Assembly (NCBI GenBank): GCA_900103495.1
Contig: FMWZ01000004.1
Location: 372,001-436,000, forward strand
Direction: 5' to 3'
Source: Lachnospiraceae bacterium G11
Lineage (GTDB): Bacteria; Bacillota; Clostridia; Lachnospirales; Lachnospiraceae
Length of the DNA: 64,000 nt
In this document: one piece after another, positions 8,068 to 17,928 of the stretch
How the letters are laid out: every line of letters begins with the position of its first letter
Position numbering within the stretch: the first letter of the stretch is position 1
Made by a program: the position numbers and the translations under genes
Notes under the pieces: generated by a model
Told to the model about the DNA's origin: nothing
The model's input: the letters and a program-made list of their open reading frames with translations, nothing else
Databases searched by the model: none

Positions 8068-10716
8068 CTACCATCTGTTATTTAATTTACTCTGTAATTT
8101 GTATAAAGTATTTAAAGCATCAATGGGAGTCAGAGTTCCTATGTCAATTTCCTTAAGTTCTTTAAGGACATCCTCGTCTTTGACTGTATCAAACAAAGAC
8201 ATCTGACCCATATCAACCTCATCAGGTTTACTTACCTTCTTTCCGGTTTCACTTTTAACATTAACGCTTATGCTTTGAATCTTTTCGGTAATGTCATTAT
8301 CGGAAAGCTCATTAACTATTTCTTTGGCTCTGTCAGTTACCATATCAGGAACTCCGGCAAGCCTTGCGACTTGAATACCGTAGCTCTTATCGGCACCGCC
8401 TTTTATTATTTTTCTGAGAAAAACAATATCTTCTCCCTGCTCTTTAACCGCTATGCAGTAGTTATTTACATTATCAATTTTGCCTTCAAGTTCAGTGAGC
8501 TCATGATAATGTGTAGCAAAGAGGGTTTTGGAACCCAAAAGCTTTCTGTTGCTGATATGTTCAATAACAGCCCAGGCAATAGCCAGTCCGTCGAAAGTAG
8601 ATGTTCCTCTTCCGATTTCATCAAGTATAAGAAGAGAATCAGATGTAGCATTTCTTAAAATGTTAGCAACCTCATTCATCTCCACCATGAACGTTGATTG
8701 TCCGCTTGATAAATCATCGGAAGCGCCCACTCTTGTAAATATTCTGTCACAGATTCCGATATTTGCGCTTGAAGCCGGAACAAAACATCCTATCTGAGCC
8801 ATAAGCACAATCAAAGCAGATTGTCTCATGTATGTTGATTTACCGGCCATATTGGGTCCGGTAATAACGGAAATCTGATTCTTGCCGTTATCAAGATAGG
8901 TATCATTGGGGATAAACATATCCGAAGCAGTCATCTTTTCCACTACAGGATGTCTTCCGTCTTTAATATCTATTACGCCCTTTTCATTAAGCTTGGGTCG
9001 CACATACTTATTATGCTCGGAAACATAGGCCAAAGAAGTATATACGTCCAGTTTGGCCAATGCCTTTGCACTCTTTTGTATTCTTTCAATTTCACCTGCT
9101 ATGGTATCTCTGACATCGCAGAAAATATCATATTCAAGCGCGTTCAGTTTATCCTCCGCATTAAGAATGGTATCTTCCAGTTCTTTAAGTTTGGGAGTTG
9201 TATATCTTTCTGAACCTGTTAAAGTCTGTTTTCTTATATAATCATCAGGAACAAGATTGGCATAGGAATTGGTAACCTCAAAATAATAGCCGAACACCTT
9301 GTTGTATTTAACCTTCAGGTTTTTGATTCCGGTTCTTTGCCTGTCTTCCTCCTCAAGCTTTGCAAGCCAGGTTTTGCCTTCTGTCTTGGCTTTTCTAAAG
9401 TTATCTACATTCTCATCGTAGCCGTCCTTAATAAAGCCACCCTCTCTTATCATTATGGGAGGATCGTCATTAATGGACCTTTCAATAAGTCCATGTATAT
9501 CGGAAAGATCATCCAGGTCATCAAGAATCCCTGTAAGTTCAGCCTTCGAAAAAGCTCGCAAAACCGACTTAATATGGGGAATCATTGCAATGGATGAAGC
9601 AAAGGAAATTAAGTCTCTGGGATTTGCTGTCTTATATGTAATCTTGGAAAGCAGTCTCTCGAGATCATAAATGGGATTAAGATATTCTCTTAACTCATCT
9701 CTCGAAATGGAATCCTTAATCAGTTCTTCAATTGCATCCAGCCTGTTTTCTATGGAAGCTTTATCCTTAAGAGGCTGCTCAACAAAACTTCTTAGCATTC
9801 TGCCGCCCATGGCGGTTTTGGTTCTGTCAAGGACGCCCAAAAGCGAGCCCCTCTTTTGCTTATCTCTCATGGTTTCGGTAAGCTCCAGGTTTCTCCTGGT
9901 TGAGCTGTCCAAAAGCATGTATTTATTTGTAAGATAAGGATAAATGTGAGTAAGGTTTGATATGGTAGTCTTTTGAGTATCATATAGATAAGTCAAAAGA
10001 GCGCCTGCGGCAACACAGCCCTCAGGAAAGTCTTCAATTCCAAGGCCAATCAAGCTTTTGACGTTGAAATGCTGCATGATCTTGCGTCGGCACAATTCTT
10101 CATCAAAATAATGGGAATCCAAAGCATTAAGTTGAATACCCAGTCTTCCTCGCAGGTCTTCGACATCAATTCCCGATAATAAGAAAGCGTCATTACAGAT
10201 TATTTCGCTTGGTTCAAACTTAATAATCTCATCGTATAATCTGTTTATATCTTCCACTTCAGTAAGATAGAAATCACCGGTGGTTACATCAACCACGGAA
10301 ATTCCAATATCATCCGAATCAAAGGAAATACACATGAGATAATTGTTCTTGCTTTCATCAAGAGCGTTGATATCAAGGTTGGTACCTGACGAAACGATTC
10401 TGGTGACCTCTCTCTTAACAAGGCCCTTGGCAAGTTTGGGATCCTCCACCTGTTCGCAGATGGCAACTTTATAACCCATTGAAACAAGTTTATTTAAATA
10501 AGAATCAACTGCATGATAAGGAATTCCACACATGGGAGCTCTTTCTTCCAAACCGCAGTCTTTTCCGGTTAAAGTAATTTCCAAGGCCTTTGATGCCACC
10601 AGAGCATCATCAAAAAACATCTCGTAGAAATCACCTAAACGGTAGAATAAAAGGCAATCTTTGTATTCATTTTTGGTCTCACAGTACGCCTTCATCATTG
10701 GCGTCATTTCGCCCAT
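8068..10716 (-). CDS. mutS: DNA mismatch repair protein MutS
   Basis: Mismatch-recognition ATPase of 882 residues. The N-terminal mismatch-binding domain contains the Phe-x-Glu type motif (FYEMF at about residue 30). The connector, core and clamp domains follow, then the ABC-type ATPase with Walker A GPNMAGKST near residue 625, a LSSGQSTFMVEM signature and the LILDEIGRGTST Walker B. Its length is normal for MutS1. It is followed by mutL and preceded by miaB at 34 bases. Confidence 0.98.
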   Translation of the reverse strand: MGEMTPMMKAYCETKNEYKDCLLFYRLGDFYEMFFDDALVASKALEITLTGKDCGLEERAPMCGIPYHAVDSYLNKLVSMGYKVAICEQVEDPKLAKGLVKREVTRIVSSGTNLDINALDESKNNYLMCISFDSDDIGISVVDVTTGDFYLTEVEDINRLYDEIIKFEPSEIICNDAFLLSGIDVEDLRGRLGIQLNALDSHYFDEELCRRKIMQHFNVKSLIGLGIEDFPEGCVAAGALLTYLYDTQKTTISNLTHIYPYLTNKYMLLDSSTRRNLELTETMRDKQKRGSLLGVLDRTKTAMGGRMLRSFVEQPLKDKASIENRLDAIEELIKDSISRDELREYLNPIYDLERLLSKITYKTANPRDLISFASSIAMIPHIKSVLRAFSKAELTGILDDLDDLSDIHGLIERSINDDPPIMIREGGFIKDGYDENVDNFRKAKTEGKTWLAKLEEEDRQRTGIKNLKVKYNKVFGYYFEVTNSYANLVPDDYIRKQTLTGSERYTTPKLKELEDTILNAEDKLNALEYDIFCDVRDTIAGEIERIQKSAKALAKLDVYTSLAYVSEHNKYVRPKLNEKGVIDIKDGRHPVVEKMTASDMFIPNDTYLDNGKNQISVITGPNMAGKSTYMRQSALIVLMAQIGCFVPASSANIGICDRIFTRVGASDDLSSGQSTFMVEMNEVANILRNATSDSLLILDEIGRGTSTFDGLAIAWAVIEHISNRKLLGSKTLFATHYHELTELEGKIDNVNNYCIAVKEQGEDIVFLRKIIKGGADKSYGIQVARLAGVPDMVTDRAKEIVNELSDNDITEKIQSISVNVKSETGKKVSKPDEVDMGQMSLFDTVKDEDVLKELKEIDIGTLTPIDALNTLYKLQSKLNNRW

Positions 10717-10750
10717 TTGTTAAATCCTCTTTTCATTTTTATGAATCAAT

Positions 10751-12154
10751 TCATTGCATTTGAGAGCTGAAATAATAGAACCCGTTACACTTCTCTAATT
10801 TAACCTCTACAAATTGACCAATCAGGTCAATAGAGCCTGGAAAATGCACCAAAGTATTGTTGCTCATTCGTCCCGTCATAAGGCCGGAATCATGCTCATT
10901 AACCTCTTCAACCAGCACAGTTACGGTCTTTCCGGTGTCTTTGCCGACCTGACTTCTTGCCGTATCCTGAACAGTCTTTAATACTCTGTCGAAGTTTTTC
11001 TTAACAATTTCTTCCGGAACCTGTTCCATTTTTGCAGCCGGTGTTCCGGTCCTTATTGAGTAGATAAAAGTGAAAGCATTATCGAATTTGACTTTTTTGA
11101 TTACATCGATGGTCTCATCAACGTCAAAGTCCGTTTCCCCAGGAAAACCAACAATAATATCAGTCGTTATTGAAATATCCGGTATCTCTTTTCTTATCTT
11201 TAAAGCCAGATCCAGATACTTTTCTTTGGTATAATTACGGTTCATAGCCTTTAAAATGGCTGTAGACCCGGATTGCAGGGGAAGATGCAAATGACGGCAA
11301 ATTTTCTTCGATTCTTTCATAACCTCAATCAATTCATCCGAAAGGTCCTTTGGGTGAGAAGTCATGAATCTGATTCTCTTAATTCCATCTATTTTTTCGA
11401 CTCTTCTTAAAAGCTCAGCAAAGCTGATTGGATTTTCAAGATTCTTACCGTAAGAATTCACATTTTGCCCAAGAAGCATAATCTCAACTACGCCTTCTGA
11501 AGCAAGTCTTTCGATTTCTTCAATAATATCTTCCGGAGTTCTGCTTCTCTCCCGTCCTCTTACATAAGGAACAATACAGTAAGTACAGAAATTATTGCAG
11601 CCAAACATAATATTGACGCCTGACTTATAGGGATACTTTCTTACAACGGGAAGGTCTTCAACAATTTCATTGGTATCCTTCCAGACATCAATAATCATAT
11701 TGCCTTCATTCTCAAACATAGAACAAAGCAATTCAGAGAACTTGAATATATTGTGCGTTCCGAAGATAAGGTCTACAAAGCCATAGCTTTTTTTGAGTTT
11801 TTCAATGACGGAAGGCTCCTGCATCATACATCCGCATAAAGCAATTTTCATATGAGGATTTCTCTTCTTCCTGCTCTTCAGTTCACCAAGTCTTCCGTAG
11901 ACTCTTAAATTGGCATTATCTCTTACTGTGCAGGTATTAAAAATAACAAAATCCGCATCCTCGGATTCAATTATTTCATAACCGACATCAGAAAGGATTC
12001 CGCAAATTTTCTCGGAATCCCTTGCGTTCATCTGGCATCCGAATGTGGTGACGCAGCAGGTAGGCTTGCGCCCCAATTCTTTTTCCAGGTTTAAAATGTA
12101 TGTTTTGGCCTGTTCAATAAAGCCTCTTTGTCTAATTCCTTCTTCTGTAACCAT
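10751..12154 (-). CDS. miaB: tRNA-2-methylthio-N6-dimethylallyladenosine synthase
   Basis: Radical-SAM methylthiotransferase acting on i6A37 of tRNA. The 467-residue protein has an N-terminal MTTase domain with three conserved cysteines (including TTFGCQMN), the radical SAM CxxxCxxC (CNNFCTYC) near residue 186 and a C-terminal TRAM domain. It separates proA (3 bases) from mutS (34 bases). MiaA, which makes its substrate, is encoded 4.5 kb further on in the same transcription direction. Confidence 0.97.
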   Translation of the reverse strand: MVTEEGIRQRGFIEQAKTYILNLEKELGRKPTCCVTTFGCQMNARDSEKICGILSDVGYEIIESEDADFVIFNTCTVRDNANLRVYGRLGELKSRKKRNPHMKIALCGCMMQEPSVIEKLKKSYGFVDLIFGTHNIFKFSELLCSMFENEGNMIIDVWKDTNEIVEDLPVVRKYPYKSGVNIMFGCNNFCTYCIVPYVRGRERSRTPEDIIEEIERLASEGVVEIMLLGQNVNSYGKNLENPISFAELLRRVEKIDGIKRIRFMTSHPKDLSDELIEVMKESKKICRHLHLPLQSGSTAILKAMNRNYTKEKYLDLALKIRKEIPDISITTDIIVGFPGETDFDVDETIDVIKKVKFDNAFTFIYSIRTGTPAAKMEQVPEEIVKKNFDRVLKTVQDTARSQVGKDTGKTVTVLVEEVNEHDSGLMTGRMSNNTLVHFPGSIDLIGQFVEVKLEKCNGFYYFSSQMQ

Positions 12155-12157
12155 TAA

Positions 12158-13402
12158 CTATCCTCTAACCTGACCATTACCTCTGATAACATACTTGTAT
12201 GAGGTAAGTTCATTAAGACCCATGGGTCCTCTTGCATGAAGTTTCTGAGTACTGATGCCTATCTCGGCTCCAAACCCGAATTCAAAACCATCCGTAAACC
12301 TTGTGGATACATTGTGATAAACACATGCGGCATCAACATTGGCAAGAAACAGTTCAGCATTATCCTTGTTTTCAGTAACAATTGTTTCGGAATGGTGCGT
12401 AGAATACCTGTTAATATGATCAATGGCTTCCGAAACACTGTCTACAGTTTTGACTGAAAGCTTATAATCCAGATACTCGGTGCCAAAGTCCTCTTCTGTT
12501 GCAGGTATGGCTCCTTCTGCAAAAGGAAGGGATGCTTCATCAGCTCTTATTTCAACACGTTTCATTTTTTCTCTCTTTGAAAGTTCGTCAAAAAGAGGCT
12601 TAAGTACACTTCTGTGAACAATCAGGGATTCACACGCATTACAAACGCCGATTCTCTGGGTTTTGGCATTCTCAATAATATTTGCAGCCATTTTAATATC
12701 TGCAAACTCATCAACAAATACATGGCAGTTTCCTGTGCCGGTTTCAATTACAGGGATTGTAGCGTTCATTACTACACTCTCAATAAGTTTTGCACCGCCC
12801 CTGGGAATCAAAAGATCCACATACTCTTTCATACGCATAAACTCAGTGGTTACGCTTCTGTCTGTAGATTCAATCAAATTGATGGCGTCCTCATCGATAC
12901 CACACTTTTTGAGGCCGGATTTGATAGCCTTTGTAATAGCCATGTTTGAATTAATGGCATCACTTCCACCTTTTAAAATAACAGCATTGCCTGTTTTAAA
13001 GCACAAAGCAAATGCATCGGCGGTAACATTGGGACGTGACTCATATATAATTCCAATAACGCCAAAGGGAACTCTGATCTTGTCAATCATCATTCCATTT
13101 GGACGGCTGAAGCTTTCAATAATACGTCCTTTGGGATTATCCAAAGCAGCTACTTCCTTAAGCCCTTCAGCGATTGCTTTTATCCTAACATCAGATAATG
13201 CCAGACGATCAAGAAGACCTTCCGGCATATTCTTTGCTTTGCCGTTAGCCAAATCAACCGCATTGGCTTCAAGGATAGACTCCGTTGAGGAAATTAAGGC
13301 TTCGGCAATACTGTATAAAGCTTCGTTTATCTTATTATCAGAAAGGGTCTGCAAAGAATATTTAACTCTGCAGGCCGCTTTGCAAATATCAATTAATTCC
13401 AT
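12158..13402 (-). CDS. proA: glutamate-5-semialdehyde dehydrogenase (gamma-glutamyl phosphate reductase)
   Basis: Second step of proline synthesis: NADPH-dependent reduction of gamma-glutamyl phosphate. At 414 residues it is of standard length. The aldehyde-dehydrogenase catalytic cysteine lies in GVCNACES near residue 255, and the family signature is seen around EFGFGAEIGISTQKLHARGP near the C-terminus. Proline partner proB is encoded two genes upstream, with a DUF896 gene and a folate gene in between, an interrupted proBA arrangement. Confidence 0.97.
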   Translation of the reverse strand: MELIDICKAACRVKYSLQTLSDNKINEALYSIAEALISSTESILEANAVDLANGKAKNMPEGLLDRLALSDVRIKAIAEGLKEVAALDNPKGRIIESFSRPNGMMIDKIRVPFGVIGIIYESRPNVTADAFALCFKTGNAVILKGGSDAINSNMAITKAIKSGLKKCGIDEDAINLIESTDRSVTTEFMRMKEYVDLLIPRGGAKLIESVVMNATIPVIETGTGNCHVFVDEFADIKMAANIIENAKTQRIGVCNACESLIVHRSVLKPLFDELSKREKMKRVEIRADEASLPFAEGAIPATEEDFGTEYLDYKLSVKTVDSVSEAIDHINRYSTHHSETIVTENKDNAELFLANVDAACVYHNVSTRFTDGFEFGFGAEIGISTQKLHARGPMGLNELTSYKYVIRGNGQVRG

Positions 13403-13407
13403 AACAC

Positions 13408-13983
13408 TTACCTGATTATTTCCTTATCCGTAACAATTATTTGAGGTTTAATATCATAATCCTTTGCAGGAATGGTTTCATCCAAAACCTGACAGGAGTA
13501 TCCGAGGGCAACGGTATTCAGGAATTCTTCATGAATACCAAGGAATCTGTCATAGAATCCTCCGCCGTATCCGATTCTGTTCTTGTCTCTGTCGTAAGCC
13601 ACTCCCGGAACAATACATAAGGATTTGGGCCCGCCGATTGAAGGGGTAAAAGCATCTGAAAAGAAAGGCTCCAGAATACCCTTATATCCGGCCTGAAGTT
13701 CCTCAAGGGCATATATTCTTAAAAATACCATATTCTTTCCAACTACCCTGGGACAATAAATCGCCTTACCGTCCTCAAAAGCCATCTTAATGATGGGGAA
13801 AGAATCGACTTCCGAATGATATGATGCATAACACAGAACGACCTCGGCATCCTTATATTCAGGAAGTTCTCCGACCTTGTCTCTTATAGCCAGATCCAGT
13901 GCCTTTTTGGTATTGGATTCCAATCCGTTTCTGAGTGCAAGAACTTTTTCACGAATTTCCTTTTTGTCCATGCTGTTTGCCAA
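13408..13983 (-). CDS. 5-formyltetrahydrofolate cyclo-ligase
   Basis: ATP-dependent conversion of 5-formyl-THF to 5,10-methenyl-THF (YgfA/MTHFS family). The 191-residue protein has the family hallmark GYGGGFYDRFL near residue 140 and an N-terminal lysine/arginine-rich ATP site (MDKKEIREKVLALRN). The listed start at 13983 is TTG with a GGGAG box 11 bases upstream. An in-frame ATG at 13971 gives a protein four residues shorter that fits the family N-terminus; I cannot decide between them. Either start overlaps the end of the DUF896 gene. It belongs functionally with fhs and folD at 26.5-29 kb. Confidence 0.92.
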   Translation of the reverse strand: MANSMDKKEIREKVLALRNGLESNTKKALDLAIRDKVGELPEYKDAEVVLCYASYHSEVDSFPIIKMAFEDGKAIYCPRVVGKNMVFLRIYALEELQAGYKGILEPFFSDAFTPSIGGPKSLCIVPGVAYDRDKNRIGYGGGFYDRFLGIHEEFLNTVALGYSCQVLDETIPAKDYDIKPQIIVTDKEIIR

Positions 13984-14173
13984 GATTAGTCACGCTCCCA
14001 TCTTCATTAACTATGTCAACAGAGTCAAGCTGTGCTTTCAGATTCTTCTTTACGCTTTCTATATATTCCTGCCTAAGTTTATTTTGCTCTTCTTTCTCTG
14101 CATCAGTCAAGCCCTGAGACTTTGATTTGTGATACAGAGCATTGATGCGCGCTATACGCTCATCCATATTCAT
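13949..14173 (-). CDS. DUF896 family protein (YnzC-like)
   Basis: Small 74-residue protein. The N-terminal helical hairpin (MDERIARINALYHKSK...LTDAEKEEQNKLRQEYI) is the conserved core of the DUF896/YnzC family of Firmicutes, whose molecular role is not settled. The tail is polar and charged. Its 3' end overlaps the cyclo-ligase gene, suggesting coupling. The position in a proB/proA run is probably operon hitch-hiking rather than a proline function. Confidence 0.88.
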   Translation of the reverse strand: MNMDERIARINALYHKSKSQGLTDAEKEEQNKLRQEYIESVKKNLKAQLDSVDIVNEDGSVTNLGKQHGQKGNS

Positions 14174-14200
14174 AATTCAAATAAATCCTTTCAAAATCAC

Positions 14201-15073
14201 CTAAACCGGATGAATGCTGTTAACAAATCCGGGAAGGTCAAAGCCTTCATTCTTTCTGGCCACAAAATGTGTTCCCACATTTTCACCGTTAATAATCTTA
14301 TTAATAACAGATATATTTTTTGAGTTGGCAATAACCATATCAACTCCTGACATGGTTGCTATTTTGGCTGCAGTAAGTTTGGTGTTCATTCCACCGGTGC
14401 CAACCTTGCTGCCTGTACTCTTTTTGCCCATGTATGAAACTTCATCAACATCAGTTACGGTGTCAATAAATTTGGCATCTTTATTCTGCCTGGGATCGTC
14501 GGTGTAAAGGCCGTCAATATCCGATAAAAGTATAAGCAAATCCGCATCAATCATGGCAGAAACAATCGCGGAAAGGGTGTCATTGTCACCAACCAGAACA
14601 TCGTTGTCACCAACCATGATTTCGTATGTAGCTATTGTATCATTTTCGTTAACGATTGGTATAGCCCCCATTCTCAAAAGTTCTGAGAAGGTATTCTGGG
14701 CGTTGGTTCGATTATTTACGTCAACGACGGTGTTTTTCGTCATCAGAATCTGTGCCGCAATATGATTATACTCCATAAAGAGCTTCTGATAAATCATCAT
14801 AAGTCTTGCCTGTCCAACGGCGGCAAAGGCCTGCTTTGTAGCCAGCTCATGGCCAAATTTGGAACCATCCGGATCATTTAAAGCCTGTTTGCCCGAAGCA
14901 ATGGCTCCACTGGTTACAAGTACCACTTCTTTACCCTGGTTTCTCAAATCCGAAAGAATCCTGACAAGCTTTTCAAGTTTTACATAATCAAGATCTCCGG
15001 TCTGAACGTGCTGAAGGGAACTGGAGCCTATTTTGACCACAATCCTCTTCTTTTCTTTCATAATACTCCTCAT
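14201..15073 (-). CDS. proB: glutamate 5-kinase
   Basis: First, feedback-controlled step of proline synthesis: ATP-dependent phosphorylation of glutamate. The 290 residues comprise only the amino-acid kinase domain (KIGSSSL near the N-terminus, SGAIASG, NENDT and GTGGMNTKL motifs). The C-terminal PUA RNA-binding domain found in many ProB proteins is absent, as in short ProB forms. Two starts are possible: ATG 15073 (AAAGGA, 10-base spacing) or ATG 15061 (GAGGAG, 4-base spacing), the latter matching the family N-terminus. Confidence 0.95.
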   Translation of the reverse strand: MRSIMKEKKRIVVKIGSSSLQHVQTGDLDYVKLEKLVRILSDLRNQGKEVVLVTSGAIASGKQALNDPDGSKFGHELATKQAFAAVGQARLMMIYQKLFMEYNHIAAQILMTKNTVVDVNNRTNAQNTFSELLRMGAIPIVNENDTIATYEIMVGDNDVLVGDNDTLSAIVSAMIDADLLILLSDIDGLYTDDPRQNKDAKFIDTVTDVDEVSYMGKKSTGSKVGTGGMNTKLTAAKIATMSGVDMVIANSKNISVINKIINGENVGTHFVARKNEGFDLPGFVNSIHPV

Positions 15074-15088
15074 GCTCTATAAATCCTT

Positions 15089-16678
15089 TCAAAGTACAGC
15101 TTCAAAAGCTTTAATACCGTCTACTGCAGCGGACACAATTCCGCCGGCATAACCCGCCCCTTCGCCGCAGGGATAAAGTCCCTTTGTGCTTAAAGATACA
15201 AGTTTCTCATCTCTTGTGATTCTGACCGGAGAAGAAGATCTGCTCTCAACTCCTGCCACAATACAGTCCTTTGAATCAAAGCCCTTGATTTTTTGTCCAA
15301 ACAAAGACATTCCTTCAACAAAGGCCTTAGTGAATTCTTTGGGTAAAAGGTCCGTCAAATCGGCCTTTTCACATTCTCCTTTAAATTCAGGATTAATATC
15401 AAAGGAACAGTCTGACCCGGCATCCCCAAAATCACCCAGTCTGCAATAGGGAATTTTGCCCTTTCCAATTTCATAGGCCCGTCCCTCAATTACTCTTTGA
15501 AAATCCACTCCGGCAAGAACATCATCTGAGGGAAAATCGGCAACATCTACATTAATCAAAACTGCGCTGTTGGCGTTTGCGCCGCTTCTTCCCGAATAGC
15601 TCATTCCGTTGATGGCCAGAGCATTAAACTCCGAAGAAGCATTTACCACATATCCTCCGGGACACATGCAAAACGTGTAAACATTTCTCCCGTTTGATGT
15701 GTGACAGGCAAGCTTGTATGCCGCTGCTCCGGGGTAGAAATCACATGTGTTTTTATCAAAACCATATTGGGACTTATCTATAATACTCTGGGGGTGTTGA
15801 ACTCTGAATCCCACAGCAAAGGGCTTTTGTTCCATAAACACCCCTTTGTCTTTAAGGGTCTTAAATGTGTCTCTGGCCGAATGCCCTATACAAAGAACAG
15901 CTTTGTCTACGTCTATTCTTTCTTCATCGTTAACAATTAAGGCTTTGAGGCTTTTGTCAGAGTCAATCAAAAAATCTGTAACCTGAGATTCGAATCGAAC
16001 CTCACCCCCAAGACGAATGATTTCAGCTCTGATGTTCTTGACTACTTTTATCAATACGTCTGTTCCAATATGAGGTTTGGCATCATAAAGTATCTCGCTT
16101 TTGGCGCCGAATTCAATGAAGGTTTTGAGGACATAAGAAATACGTCCATCTTTATCCTTTATGAGGGTATTCAACTTGCCGTCAGAGAAAGTACCGGCTC
16201 CGCCTTCTCCAAACTGGACATTGGAATTAAGGAGAAGCCTGCCGTTTTTCCAAAAATTCTCAATATCAGCCTTTCTGGAATCGGCATCCTTTCCTCTCTC
16301 AAGAATAAGAGGCTTAAAACCTGCCCTGGCAAGACAAAGTCCACACAAAAGTCCTGCGGGCCCCATACCTATTACGACTATCTTTTTTGTGGAATTCTCC
16401 TCCTTATAAAACGAACGAGGATCATAATTCTTTGGTAAAACGTATGGTTTCAGGTTTTTGATTTTTTTATTTTTTAACAGGCTTTCTTCTTTGGAGCACG
16501 AAAAACAAAGGCTGTAAACATTGAATAAATCAGGCTTGTATCTGGCATCCAAAGATTTCTTGACTATGGAGAAATCCTTTATGGATTCATAATCAATTTT
16601 AAGTTTGGCCGCCAAAAGACCTTTTAACTTGGACTCATTAACATCAACCGATGTTTTAAACTGTTCAATTATAAGCAT
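15089..16678 (-). CDS. FAD-dependent dehydrogenase, COG2509 family
   Basis: Flavoprotein of 529 residues and unknown substrate. After an N-terminal domain of about 95 residues comes a Rossmann FAD-binding motif VIGMGPAGLLCGLCLA near residue 102, then an NSNVQFGEGGAGTFSDGKL stretch typical of this family. The C-terminus has the flavin-closing CGEGAGYAGGI motif. It starts 3 bases after the next flavoprotein gene stops. Often annotated only as an NAD(P)/FAD-dependent oxidoreductase. No partner gene in the window identifies its reaction. Confidence 0.85.
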   Translation of the reverse strand: MLIIEQFKTSVDVNESKLKGLLAAKLKIDYESIKDFSIVKKSLDARYKPDLFNVYSLCFSCSKEESLLKNKKIKNLKPYVLPKNYDPRSFYKEENSTKKIVVIGMGPAGLLCGLCLARAGFKPLILERGKDADSRKADIENFWKNGRLLLNSNVQFGEGGAGTFSDGKLNTLIKDKDGRISYVLKTFIEFGAKSEILYDAKPHIGTDVLIKVVKNIRAEIIRLGGEVRFESQVTDFLIDSDKSLKALIVNDEERIDVDKAVLCIGHSARDTFKTLKDKGVFMEQKPFAVGFRVQHPQSIIDKSQYGFDKNTCDFYPGAAAYKLACHTSNGRNVYTFCMCPGGYVVNASSEFNALAINGMSYSGRSGANANSAVLINVDVADFPSDDVLAGVDFQRVIEGRAYEIGKGKIPYCRLGDFGDAGSDCSFDINPEFKGECEKADLTDLLPKEFTKAFVEGMSLFGQKIKGFDSKDCIVAGVESRSSSPVRITRDEKLVSLSTKGLYPCGEGAGYAGGIVSAAVDGIKAFEAVL

Positions 16679-16681
16679 ATA

Positions 16682-17920
16682 TTACCTGTTTTTGCCTGAA
16701 GCGAAAGTCCCGGCAATAAAGCCGCTGGAGAAAGCCCATTGGAGGTTGTAACCTCCGCATCTGCCGTCAACATCGCAGGCTTCACCAACCACATACAATC
16801 CGGGCCACTTCTTAAGCATCAATTCATCATTAAGCTCTGATAAGTCAACACCGCCGGCACAAACCTGAGCATTTTCAAAGCCGTTGGTATCTTCAACGTG
16901 AAGGCGCATATCCTTAAGTAGTTTAACCACCTTGGCTTTGGACTGCTTATTTACAAGACAGGCCGCCGTGGCGCTCTTAATGCCGGCCATCTTCATTACC
17001 TGAAGAATAACCTTTTTATTTGTGATTCCAAGGAAATACTCTTCCGCTGTCTGTTCAGTATTTCTGACGGGTCTGTACATAATAAGCTGTGTCAGCTCTT
17101 CTTCAGAAATATCAGGAAGAAAATCCAGGGAAATTTCAGGCTTATTGTTATTATTTAGTTCATATGAAGCTATTCGAGACAACTGGAAAGTTGGAATCCC
17201 TGAAACTCCGTAATCAGTCAGTTGAATTTCACCGTTTTCCTTGGCTACAGTTTTGCCATTAACAATGAGTGAGATGCTTCCGTCAAATCTGACCCCGCTT
17301 AAAGCCTTTAAATAGCTCTCCGAGCACTTCAGCTGAACAAGTGAGGGCACCACGGGAACAAAGTCCAAATTTAAGCCTTTTAGAAGCTTATAATGATCTT
17401 CTTTTGACTTGCCTTTTATTCCGGCAATGCTTCCGATGGCAATAATTACAGAATCAAAATCAAAAGTCTGCTTCTTTCCTTCAACTATAACTGAAAGGGT
17501 ATAGCCCTTTACACTCTTTTTTATCTCTTTTACATTGGCTTCCGTAAATACATTCACGCCTCTGTAGGACAGCTCGTTTCTCAAGCAGTCAAGAATTGTG
17601 GAGGCCTGTCCTGAATAGGGATAATAGTAGCCATCCCTTTTGACCGTTGAAAAAACACCAAGTCCGCAGAAGAAATCAACGAGATTATCCGAATTAAAAC
17701 GGTTTATGACATTCATGATGAACTTTCTGTCTCCGCCGTTGTAACAGTTCTTATTTAATTTGTCATTGGTAAAATTACATTTACCGTTTCCTGTGGCCAA
17801 AAGCTTCTTGCCTACTCTGTCATTTGCCTCAAACAAAGTCACTTTAGAGGATTTGTCATGAGCAGTAATTGCTGCCATCATTCCGGAAGCACCGCCTCCG
17901 ATAACCGCTATTTTTTTCAT
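16682..17920 (-). CDS. HI0933/YhiN-family flavoprotein
   Basis: FAD-binding protein of 412 residues. The dinucleotide-binding motif IGGGASGMMAA is at residues 7-17 and is followed by the family hallmark GKKLLATGNGKCNFTN near residues 37-52. The C-terminal GEACDVDGRCGGYNLQWAF closes the flavin site. Members of this superfamily include the bile-acid enzyme BaiN, but the substrate of this subgroup is not predictable from sequence. It is adjacent to the COG2509 flavoprotein, and the pairing may matter more than either gene alone. Confidence 0.87.
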   Translation of the reverse strand: MKKIAVIGGGASGMMAAITAHDKSSKVTLFEANDRVGKKLLATGNGKCNFTNDKLNKNCYNGGDRKFIMNVINRFNSDNLVDFFCGLGVFSTVKRDGYYYPYSGQASTILDCLRNELSYRGVNVFTEANVKEIKKSVKGYTLSVIVEGKKQTFDFDSVIIAIGSIAGIKGKSKEDHYKLLKGLNLDFVPVVPSLVQLKCSESYLKALSGVRFDGSISLIVNGKTVAKENGEIQLTDYGVSGIPTFQLSRIASYELNNNNKPEISLDFLPDISEEELTQLIMYRPVRNTEQTAEEYFLGITNKKVILQVMKMAGIKSATAACLVNKQSKAKVVKLLKDMRLHVEDTNGFENAQVCAGGVDLSELNDELMLKKWPGLYVVGEACDVDGRCGGYNLQWAFSSGFIAGTFASGKNR

Positions 17921-17928
17921 GTAATCCC

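Noticed and set aside
12663-13415. 250-codon plus-strand ORF opposite proA
   Set aside because: Mirror reading frame of proA, no independent evidence.
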